A stretch of 17,295 nt of DNA, taken from contig CAJMLC010000019.1 in the NCBI GenBank assembly GCA_905214155.1, positions 1 to 17,295 of the forward strand, read 5' to 3'. Below the pieces are notes generated by a model. It searched no databases. It was not told the origin of the DNA and saw only the letters and a list, made by a program, of their open reading frames with translations. The position numbers were made by a program, and so were the translations under genes. This document shows, in pieces, positions 7,524 through 13,195 of this stretch. Source of the DNA: an uncultured bacterium. GTDB taxonomy: Bacteria > Bacillota > Clostridia > Oscillospirales > Oscillospiraceae. The first letter of the stretch is position 1; each line of letters opens with the position of its first letter.

Positions 7524-7566
7524 AAAAAATCAGGCTTCGGCCCTGTTTTGCCAGACTTCTGCCTGA
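7524..7566 (-). promoter_or_regulatory. Terminator-like hairpin in the binding-protein leader
   Basis: On the minus strand, TCAGGC (7566-7561) can pair with GCCTGA (7535-7530), and six T residues follow (7529-7524) immediately before GGAGGAAACATG. A smaller hairpin with a CGAA loop (7545-7531) forms inside it. It fills most of the predicted 56-base leader and resembles a transcription attenuator. Confidence 0.4.
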
Positions 7567-7576
7567 GCACCTCTGT

Positions 7577-7605
7577 ATTTTAACAGACTGATGTGCTGCT
7601 GTGAA
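7577..7605 (-). promoter_or_regulatory. Promoter for the ABC importer operon
   Basis: On the minus strand: -35 TTCACA (7605-7600), a 17-base spacer and -10 TAAAAT (7582-7577) preceded by TGT, an extended -10. Transcription should start near 7570. No other promoter of this quality lies between the two divergent genes on this strand. Confidence 0.6.
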
Positions 7606-7665
7606 GCTCCCCGGGGGGATATTATTTTTGCGCTGCCGGATAAAAGGTTCAGTCCCATCTAAAAA

Positions 7666-7683
7666 CGTATAAAAAATTATACG
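7666..7683. promoter_or_regulatory. Palindromic operator candidate upstream of -35
   Basis: CGTATAA-AAAA-TTATACG is a perfect inverted repeat with seven-base arms, ending seven bases before the -35 box of the plus-strand operon. It is a likely binding site for a dimeric regulator. The DauR-like protein encoded at 8878 is the obvious candidate, but this is inference. Confidence 0.5.
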
Positions 7684-7690
7684 AAGCATC

Positions 7691-7719
7691 TTGACAACAT
7701 AGAAATAATTCTATATACT
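7691..7719 (+). promoter_or_regulatory. Strong promoter of the D-amino-acid operon, with an internal inverted repeat
   Basis: A consensus TTGACA (7691-7696), a 17-base spacer and TATACT (7714-7719). The spacer carries a perfect inverted repeat ATAGAA-ATAA-TTCTAT (7699-7714) that would place a bound protein directly over the polymerase site. The expected transcript start is near 7726, about 33 bases before the first gene. Confidence 0.8.
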
Positions 7720-7758
7720 GCAACTGGAAGGAAAAAGACTCCAAAGGAGGGTTTTACG

Positions 7759-8868
7759 ATGCGATACATAGAACTCGACACCCCGGCACTGCTGATCGAC
7801 CGGGAACGGCTGATGAAAAATCTGAAGGACATGCAGTTCTACGCGGACGCGCACGGCGTGGCCCTCCGCCCGCACACGAAGACGCACAAGTGCCCGGAGA
7901 TTGCGAAGATGCAGCTCGCCGCCGGGGCCTGCGGTATCGCCGTGGCGAAAGTCGGCGAAGCCGAAGCCATGGCCGAGGCGGGGCTGGACAATCTCTTCAT
8001 TGCGAATGAGATCGTCGGCGAGGCGAAGCTCCGCCGCATCGCGGCGCTGGCGAAGCAGGGCGTGAAGATCTCGTTTGGCGTGGACACGCCGTGTCAGGTG
8101 GAAGCGGCGGAGTCCGTCTTTGCGCAGGAGGGCGTTTCCGTGCCGGTGCTCGTGGAGATCGAGGTCGGGGAGAACCGCTCCGGTATCATCGAAGAAGCGG
8201 ACTTTCTTGCGCTGCTCGATACCATCCGCGCCTGTCCGCACGTGCCGTTCGGCGGCATTTTCTCGCACGACGGCAACAGCTATTCCGCGCCTGATCTGGA
8301 GGTGCTCCGCGCGCTTTCGGAAGGGGCGCAGCGGCGGACGCTGCATTTTGCGGAGCTCGCCGCGCAGCACGGCCTGCCCTGCCGGACGGTCAGCTACGGC
8401 GCGACGCCGACGTTTATGAACCATGTGGACATCCTGCCCGGCATTACGGAGCTCCGCCCCGGCACCTATGCGCTGATGGATGCCTCGCAGGGACACGCCA
8501 TCGGCACGCTGGATCGCTGTGCGGCGACCGTGCTCGCCACGGTCATCAGCCGCCCAACGGCGGAGCGCACGATCCTCGACGTCGGCGCGAAGGGCCTGAC
8601 GATGCAGTCCCGCACCGAGGGGATCTGCGCCACGCCCGGCAAGGGCACGCTCTACGACCGGCCGGAGACGCACATCGAAAAGGTCTTCGACGAGCACGCC
8701 ATCGTCAACGACCCGGCGTTCCGCGAGGCGGTGTCGGTCGGCGACAAGGTGCGCATCATTCCGGTGCATATCTGCCCGGTCTGCAACCTCTATGAGCGGG
8801 CATATCTCATCTCCGGCGATGAGATCGTACAGGAGCTGGACACTGCGGCGCGCGGAAAGCTGCAATAA
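7759..8868 (+). CDS. D-threonine aldolase / D-serine dehydratase-like PLP enzyme
   Basis: This is a 369-residue fold-type III PLP enzyme (alanine racemase-like barrel plus C-terminal domain). It opens with LDTPALLIDRERL, and the PLP lysine is expected at Lys41 in RPHTKTHK. Typical barrel strands follow: GIAVAKVGEAE, FGVDTP, VLVEIEVGENRSGI. Phosphate-binding and substrate regions appear at SYGATPTF and ELRPGTYALMD. The C-terminal VHICPVCNL places His337 and Cys339 as the HxC zinc ligands of the D-serine dehydratase/D-threonine aldolase family. Possible reactions are D-Thr to Gly plus acetaldehyde, D-Ser to pyruvate plus ammonia, or 3-hydroxyaspartate dehydration. A RidA gene in the same operon favours a dehydratase releasing an enamine. 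AAAGGAGG lies upstream of the ATG, and the gene is first in the operon. Confidence 0.85.
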   Translation: MRYIELDTPALLIDRERLMKNLKDMQFYADAHGVALRPHTKTHKCPEIAKMQLAAGACGIAVAKVGEAEAMAEAGLDNLFIANEIVGEAKLRRIAALAKQGVKISFGVDTPCQVEAAESVFAQEGVSVPVLVEIEVGENRSGIIEEADFLALLDTIRACPHVPFGGIFSHDGNSYSAPDLEVLRALSEGAQRRTLHFAELAAQHGLPCRTVSYGATPTFMNHVDILPGITELRPGTYALMDASQGHAIGTLDRCAATVLATVISRPTAERTILDVGAKGLTMQSRTEGICATPGKGTLYDRPETHIEKVFDEHAIVNDPAFREAVSVGDKVRIIPVHICPVCNLYERAYLISGDEIVQELDTAARGKLQ

Positions 8869-8877
8869 GGAGCAAGC

Positions 8878-9519
8878 ATGGAAATTCGAAGTGTATTGAA
8901 ACCCTATATCCCGGTTGCGGAGCTGCTGGCCGCGACATTCGGGCCGGACTGCGAGGTCGTGCTGCACGATCTGGCCGCGCCGGAGCGGTCGGTCGTCTAT
9001 GTGGCGAATCCGTCCGTCACGGGCCGGAAGATCGGCGACAGCTTTGACCAGCTCGTGCGGCAGGTCATCCTCTCCCACGAGCTGCGGGAGGATTACGTCG
9101 CGAACTATTACTTTACCGCCAAAAACGGCAAGCGCATCCGCTCGTCCTCGCTGCTCATCCGCGGGGCGGACGGCAAGCTCGAGGGGGCGCTCTGCATCAA
9201 CCTCGACACGACGCGCGTACAGGCCCAGATGGACTTTTTGCAGAGCCTGCTGCCGCAGCCGCCGGCGGCCAGGGCCCCGGAAGCGCCTGCGGAGCCGGAG
9301 CACATCTCCGTCATGATCGAAAATCTGATGGACGGCATCGTCGGCAGCGCGGAGAGCGCGGCCCTCACGCGCGAGCAGCGCATCGAAAAGGTGCGCTTTA
9401 TGAAGGAAAAGGGGCTGTTTTTGATGAAGGGCAGCATCGAAAAGGCTGCCGAAAAGCTCGGCGTCAATAAAGTCACCATCTACAGCTATCTGGACGAAGT
9501 CAGGGGGAAACACGCATGA
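8878..9519 (+). CDS. YheO/DauR-like PAS-HTH transcriptional regulator
   Basis: This is a 213-residue regulator with two parts. Residues 1 to about 115 form the YheO-like PAS sensor domain (LKPYIPVAELLAATFGPDCEVVLHDL at the start; GADGKLEGALCINLD near 96-110). After a proline/alanine-rich linker (126-141), residues near 165-210 form a C-terminal helix-turn-helix (KGSIEKAAEKLGVNKVTIYSYLDE). DauR, the characterised relative, represses D-arginine catabolism in Pseudomonas. By analogy this protein would sense the operon's amino-acid substrate and bind the palindromes in front of the first gene. The ribosome site AAGGAG overlaps the preceding stop codon, and the end overlaps the next gene by four bases. 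Confidence 0.85.
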   Translation: MEIRSVLKPYIPVAELLAATFGPDCEVVLHDLAAPERSVVYVANPSVTGRKIGDSFDQLVRQVILSHELREDYVANYYFTAKNGKRIRSSSLLIRGADGKLEGALCINLDTTRVQAQMDFLQSLLPQPPAARAPEAPAEPEHISVMIENLMDGIVGSAESAALTREQRIEKVRFMKEKGLFLMKGSIEKAAEKLGVNKVTIYSYLDEVRGKHA

Positions 9520-9890
9520 GAGCCATCACACTGCCAAGCGTCCTGGAAAATAAGGGCCATTACGTCCCCGGCATGATCTCCGGCGACAAGCTCTATGTCT
9601 CCGGCCAGCTTCCGGTCCACCATGAGACCGGAGCGCCGATGGCAGACACCATCGAGCAGCAGACGCGCGACGCGCTCCACAATGTTGAGCGGGTCTTGCT
9701 TGCTGCCGGATGTACGAAGGAGGACGTCGTCCTCTGCCGCGTCTACATCCCTGATGTCGCGGCGTGGGACACGGTCAACGCCACCTACGCGGCATTTTTC
9801 GGAAGTCATAAACCGGCGCGCGTTATTGTTCCGACGCGGGAGCTGCACAACGGCGCACGGATTGAAATTGAAGCCATTGCGGAACTATAG
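9516..9890 (+). CDS. RidA family enamine/imine deaminase
   Basis: This is a 124-residue member of the RidA (YjgF/YER057c/UK114) family, which hydrolyses reactive 2-aminoacrylate-type enamines and imines released by PLP dehydratases to 2-keto acids and ammonia. The signature is present: LYVSGQLPV near 26-34, IEQQTRDALHNVERVLLAAG near 46-65, VNATYAAFF near 87-95 and KPARVIVPTREL near 99-110, ending IEIEAIAEL. Arg102 matches the essential RidA arginine. The usual Cys two residues after that Arg is Val here, and the N-terminal motif is GHYVPG instead of GPYSQA, so this may be a divergent subfamily. The start overlaps the regulator stop (ATGA). Its place between two PLP enzymes suggests it handles their intermediates. 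Confidence 0.88.
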   Translation: MRAITLPSVLENKGHYVPGMISGDKLYVSGQLPVHHETGAPMADTIEQQTRDALHNVERVLLAAGCTKEDVVLCRVYIPDVAAWDTVNATYAAFFGSHKPARVIVPTRELHNGARIEIEAIAEL

Positions 9891-9902
9891 GAGGAACGAA
9901 CC

Positions 9903-10997
9903 ATGCAATTTGTATGCAGCAAATGCGGACACATCGAATCCGTCACCACGCGCAAGGCGCACTGCGGCTGCGGCGGCCTCTGGAACCTGGATTATCAGCC
10001 GCCGAAGTTTGACCTCGGCGAGATCGACAGGCACGAATGGAGCCAGTTCCGCTACCGGAACTTCATGGCGCTGGACGGCGACGTCTGGCGCACCGTCACC
10101 ATGGGCGAGGGCATGACGCCCATCGTCCGCCTGGACGAGGACGTGCTTTTAAAGATGGACTACTTCATGCCCACGCTCTCGTTCAAGGACCGCGGCGCGG
10201 CCGTCCTCGTCGCGCACTGCAAGGCCATCGGCGTGGACAAGGTCGTCCAGGATTCGAGCGGCAACGCGGGCAACTCCGTCGCGGCCTACTGCGCGAAGGC
10301 GGGCATCGCCTGTGAGATCTTCGTCCCGGAAGGGACGAGCCCCAAGAAGATCAACATGATCCGCGCGCATGGCGCAACCTGCACCGTCGTCCCCGGCACG
10401 CGCGACCACTGCGCCGATGTCTGCCGCGCGAAGGTCGAGCAGGAGGGCGTCTACTACGCGAACCACGTCTACAATCCCTTCTTCTACGAGGGCACGAAGA
10501 CCTATATCTATGAAGCCTTCGAGCAGCTGGGCCGCGTGCCGGAGCACATCGTTGTCCCGACCGGCAACGGCACGCTCTTCCTCGGGGCGATCTACGCGCT
10601 CGAGCATCTGGAGCGCAGCGGCGCCATCGACCATTTCCCGCAGATTATCGCCCTCCAGAGCGAAAATTGCGACCCGCTGCTCCGCGCGGCAGAAAAGGGC
10701 GAGGCGGAGCCGGAGACCGTCACGCCCACGCCGACCATCGCCGAGGGCATCGCCATCGGCAAGCCCATGCGCGGCGAAGAAATTCTGGCCCTTGCGAAGA
10801 AGCACGGCGTCCGCTTCGTTCATGCGCCGGAGGACAAGATCCTGGACGCGCGGGCTGAGCTGGCACGGAAAGGCATCTACTGTGAGCACACGACGGCGGC
10901 CAACTACGCAGCCTATCTCGAATATTGCCGCCTCTACGGCAGAACGTCCGATACGCTCATCACCATGTGCGGCGCCGGTCTGAAATCGGATCATTAA
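9903..10997 (+). CDS. Threonine synthase-like PLP enzyme with N-terminal zinc ribbon
   Basis: This is a 364-residue fold-type II PLP enzyme. Residues 5-23 hold a four-cysteine cluster (CSKC...CGC) like the N-terminal zinc ribbon of many threonine synthases. Lys95 in SFKDRGA is the expected PLP lysine, DSSGNAGNS (117-125) binds the cofactor phosphate or substrate carboxylate, and GNGT in the VPTGNGTLFLGA stretch is the glycine-rich phosphate loop. The closest named family is threonine synthase (O-phosphohomoserine to threonine). Its place in a catabolic-looking operon with a regulator and RidA, rather than with hom/thrB, suggests a paralogue acting as an ammonia-lyase or beta-replacement enzyme on another hydroxy- or amino-substituted amino acid. 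Twelve bases separate it from the RidA gene, with GGAGGA as ribosome site. The exact reaction is unknown. Confidence 0.8.
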   Translation: MQFVCSKCGHIESVTTRKAHCGCGGLWNLDYQPPKFDLGEIDRHEWSQFRYRNFMALDGDVWRTVTMGEGMTPIVRLDEDVLLKMDYFMPTLSFKDRGAAVLVAHCKAIGVDKVVQDSSGNAGNSVAAYCAKAGIACEIFVPEGTSPKKINMIRAHGATCTVVPGTRDHCADVCRAKVEQEGVYYANHVYNPFFYEGTKTYIYEAFEQLGRVPEHIVVPTGNGTLFLGAIYALEHLERSGAIDHFPQIIALQSENCDPLLRAAEKGEAEPETVTPTPTIAEGIAIGKPMRGEEILALAKKHGVRFVHAPEDKILDARAELARKGIYCEHTTAANYAAYLEYCRLYGRTSDTLITMCGAGLKSDH

Positions 10998-10999
10998 AA

Positions 11000-11056
11000 T
11001 ACAGGGGCCGATGCCTAAATCGGCCCGGCGGGCGGACAGGGTCGTCCGCCCCTACA
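11000..11056. repeat. REP-like double-hairpin intergenic element
   Basis: Two perfect eight-pair hairpins stand in tandem: GGGCCGAT/ATCGGCCC (11005-11026, loop GCCTAA) and GGGCGGAC/GTCCGCCC (11030-11051, loop AGGGTC). They are enclosed by imperfect inverted ends TACAGGGGC and GCCCCTACA. No T-run follows. The TGTAGGGGCGG-type end resembles dispersed palindromic elements common between genes in GC-rich gut Firmicutes. Only one copy is in this window, so repetition in the genome is inferred. Confidence 0.45.
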
Positions 11057-11060
11057 ATAC

Positions 11061-11122
11061 ATCTGAAATGTACAGCAAAACCCCGGCCGGGTGGGTCCCG
11101 GGCGGGGCTGCTGTTTTCAGAT
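11061..11122. terminator. Bidirectional terminator between convergent genes
   Basis: A GC stem, CCCCG-G-CCGGG (11081-11091) with CCCGG-G-CGGGG (11097-11107) around a TGGGT loop, is flanked by AAAA on the left and TTTT on the right (11113-11116), so it can end transcripts from either side. Outer arms ATCTGAAA and TTTCAGAT (11061-11068, 11115-11122) extend the dyad. It sits between the plus-strand PLP operon and the minus-strand DUF554 gene. Confidence 0.7.
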
Positions 11123-11127
11123 ACACG

Positions 11128-11847
11128 TTAGAGCACGAAGGCCAGCGCGACGGCGAAGATCAGCGTGGGCAGCATATTGGCGACCTTGAGGCGCTGCTGA
11201 TCCCAGATGAGGTTGACGCCGACGCAGAAGACGAGGATCGAGCCGGTAAGGGCGAGGTTGCTCGTGGCCTGCGCGGTCATGATGGGCTGCAAGAAGCGGG
11301 CAAAGAGCGTCACCAGCCCCTGAAAGATCGCGACCGGGATGGCCGAGAAGATGCACCCTTTGCCCATCGTCGCGGACATGACCATGATGATGATCGCATC
11401 GAGGATGGATTTTGTGACGAGCAGCGAGATGTCGCCGAACAGCCCGTCGTTGATCGCACCGACAACGGCCATTGCCCCGATGCAGACCGTGAGCGAGGCG
11501 GTGAGGAACGCATTCAGGAAACCGGAGTCGCCATCCGCGCCTGCACGCTTTCGGAGCCAGACGCCGAAGCGCTCGAGCCGGCCTTCGAGGTCGAGCGCGC
11601 CGCCGAGGATGGAGCCGCCGATGAAGCTGAAAATGGTCATCATCGTGCCGCCGACGGAGAGCGCGCCGTCTTCGATCGTAAACATGTTCTGCAGTGCGCC
11701 GGACAGGCCGATGAACAGCACGCAGATGCCGATGGCCTTTGTCAGCGTGTCGGAGATGCGCTGGGGCAGCGCGTTTTTCAGCAGTAAGCCGAGCAGGCCG
11801 CCCACAACGATGGCCCCGGCGTTGATGATCGTTCCCAGTCCGATCAA
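11128..11847 (-). CDS. DUF554 family membrane protein
   Basis: This is a 239-residue polytopic membrane protein of the DUF554 (YqgA/YdfK-like) family, function not established. It begins at a TTG read as (M)IGLGTIINAGAIVVGGLLGLLLKN, the conserved N-terminus of this family. Hydrophobic segments are GICVLFIGLSGALQ, MMTIFSFIGGSILGGAL, FLTASLTVCIGAMAVVGAI, ILDAIIIMVMSATMG, VAIFQGLVTLFARFL, and a C-terminal MLPTLIFAVALAFVL. The family motif DGLFGDISLLVTKSILDAI is intact. The frame stays open to a TTG at 11910, but that TTG is the -35 box of a near-perfect promoter, whereas the TTG at 11847 has AGAAGG seven bases upstream. It follows the CCA-adding enzyme gene but appears to be transcribed on its own. 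Confidence 0.85.
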   Translation of the reverse strand: MIGLGTIINAGAIVVGGLLGLLLKNALPQRISDTLTKAIGICVLFIGLSGALQNMFTIEDGALSVGGTMMTIFSFIGGSILGGALDLEGRLERFGVWLRKRAGADGDSGFLNAFLTASLTVCIGAMAVVGAINDGLFGDISLLVTKSILDAIIIMVMSATMGKGCIFSAIPVAIFQGLVTLFARFLQPIMTAQATSNLALTGSILVFCVGVNLIWDQQRLKVANMLPTLIFAVALAFVL

Positions 11848-11881
11848 AATGATCCCTTCTTCCGGCGGATAATACGGACGT

Positions 11882-11910
11882 ATTGTAGCGCCGAAAGAAG
11901 GGGTTTTCAA
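11882..11910 (-). promoter_or_regulatory. Promoter for the DUF554 gene
   Basis: On the minus strand: -35 TTGAAA (11910-11905), a 17-base spacer and -10 TACAAT (11887-11882). It overlaps the stop codon of the upstream gene. Expected transcription start is near 11875, about 28 bases before the TTG start codon. Confidence 0.65.
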
Positions 11911-13016
11911 GATGGCGATTCGAATTTTTTCGACAATTCCAGAAGAATATCACGCCGGTTATCCGCCGGGCATTGCAGCACGTGCCCCAGCAGCGCGTGC
12001 AGCAACTGTCCGAGCGCCGGGCCGCGCAGCAGCGGGAAATCGCGCCCGGAGACCGCGAGCGTCTTCAGGCTGACGCAGTCGCCGGAGGCGAGAATTTTGT
12101 CTACGGTGTCCGTCTGCGCCAGCGCGGCGAGCAGCCGCGCGGCCTCTTCGCCCTCGGCGGCGAGCAGCCGCTTCCAGCCGAGAGGATCCTCCGGTGCGGG
12201 CCAGTGCGCGCGTGCCGTCTGGCAGAGCCGGACGAGCTTCGCAGGCAGGCGGAACGCGGAAAGATCCAGCTCCGGCACGAGGATGGCAAATCCGGCCCAG
12301 CGGGCCTCCGCCGTGGGCGGGAGCGCGGCGAGTCCTGTGAGGTTCTGCGGGCCGGTCAGGCCGCAGGAGGTGAGAAGACCCGCATCGGTCATTGTGCCCA
12401 CCCACTGCGGGGCAGGGGAGCAGAGCGTTTTTGTGACCTCCTCGGTGATGCGCTCGCGCGAGAGCTGTTCGCAGCGCGGCGCGCAGCGCAGAAGCGCCGC
12501 CCAGCTGGCCTGCTCGATGGTAAAGCCGAGCTGCGCCGCGAAGCGGCACGCGCGGAGCATGCGGAGGGCATCTTCGCGGAAGCGCCGGTTCGGTGCGCCT
12601 ACGCAGCGTAAAATGCCCGCTGCGAGATCGGTACGGCCTCCGTGGAAATCGCAGATCGTCCCGCGTTGATCCATCGCCATTGCGTTGACCGTGAAATCGC
12701 GCCGGGCGGTATCCTCGCGCAGCGAGCGGACGAAGCGGACGGCGTCCGGGTGACGGCCGTCGTGATAGGCGCCGTCGGCGCGGTAGGTCGTGACCTCGAC
12801 GGGGCCGACGTCTGACAGGACGGTGACGGTGCCGTGGGGCAAACCGGTCGGGACCGTGCGTGGGAAGAGGGCCAGCACCTGCTCCGGCAGGGCGGAGGTC
12901 GTGACGTCCCAGTCGTGGATGGGGCGGCCGAGCAGTGTGTCGCGCACGCAGCCGCCGACATACCACGCCTCATAGCCCGCGCTTTGCAGCGTCTCAAGCA
13001 CTTTGTCCGGCCGCAT
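11907..13016 (-). CDS. cca: CCA-adding tRNA nucleotidyltransferase
   Basis: This 369-residue class II nucleotidyltransferase adds or repairs the CCA end of tRNAs. The N-terminal catalytic domain shows YVGGCVRDTLLGRPIHDWDVTT (19-40), with metal-binding Asp35 and Asp37. Next come TGLPHGTVTVL and VEVTTYRADGAYHDGRHPDAV, then RRDFTVNAMA (105-114) and the template region RFREDALRMLRACRFAAQLGF (145-165). This is the bacterial PolyA_pol/CCA signature order. The protein is somewhat shorter than many Gram-positive CCA enzymes, and the C-terminal part is poorly conserved; no HD phosphohydrolase domain is seen. It might be only an A-adding or CC-adding enzyme in a split system, which sequence alone does not exclude. 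AGGAAG lies upstream of the ATG. It is divergent from the TIM-barrel gene. Confidence 0.88.
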   Translation of the reverse strand: MRPDKVLETLQSAGYEAWYVGGCVRDTLLGRPIHDWDVTTSALPEQVLALFPRTVPTGLPHGTVTVLSDVGPVEVTTYRADGAYHDGRHPDAVRFVRSLREDTARRDFTVNAMAMDQRGTICDFHGGRTDLAAGILRCVGAPNRRFREDALRMLRACRFAAQLGFTIEQASWAALLRCAPRCEQLSRERITEEVTKTLCSPAPQWVGTMTDAGLLTSCGLTGPQNLTGLAALPPTAEARWAGFAILVPELDLSAFRLPAKLVRLCQTARAHWPAPEDPLGWKRLLAAEGEEAARLLAALAQTDTVDKILASGDCVSLKTLAVSGRDFPLLRGPALGQLLHALLGHVLQCPADNRRDILLELSKKFESPS

Positions 13017-13054
13017 GATGTCACTTCCTTTCCGCTTCGACCCTGTTTGTATCT

Positions 13055-13084
13055 GTTATACCACAGGAACGGGAGGAAACGCAA
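13055..13084 (-). promoter_or_regulatory. Probable promoter for the CCA-adding enzyme gene
   Basis: On the minus strand, -10 TATAAC (13060-13055) is preceded by TGG, an extended -10, with a weak -35 TTGCGT (13084-13079) and an 18-base spacer. The transcript start would be near 13048, about 30 bases before the ATG. Confidence 0.45.
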
Positions 13085-13134
13085 GCAAAAACAGAAAAAC
13101 CGAAAAAGTTGAACAAAAATTTACAATTTACACC

Positions 13135-13163
13135 TTGAACAGCCGGGTTCTCTCTGTTAAACT
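13135..13163 (+). promoter_or_regulatory. Promoter for the TIM-barrel protein gene
   Basis: TTGAAC (13135-13140), a 17-base spacer and TAAACT (13158-13163) with a TGT extended -10. It lies in an AT-rich stretch of the 179-base divergent gap. The start codon at 13196 has AAGGAG nine bases upstream. Confidence 0.65.
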
Positions 13164-13195
13164 GAATAAAACCATCAAAGAAGGAGACGAAGCCC

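Noticed and set aside
6249..7583. 444-residue plus-strand open frame
   Set aside because: Antisense to the substrate-binding protein, which has an intact lipobox and family motifs; the plus frame has no domain and low-complexity composition.
7676..7681. Perfect TATAAT on the minus strand inside the palindrome
   Set aside because: No acceptable -35 sequence lies 16-18 bases upstream; the hexamer is a by-product of the CGTATAA/TTATACG palindrome.
7711..9513. 600-residue open frame on the minus strand
   Set aside because: It lies antisense to the PLP-enzyme and regulator genes, is Arg/Ala/Asp/His-rich with no recognisable domain, and is explained by GC-rich codon bias of the real plus-strand genes.
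10998..11056. Tandem hairpins as an intrinsic terminator of the PLP operon
   Set aside because: Neither hairpin is followed by a T-run; the structure at 11061-11122 is the better terminator.
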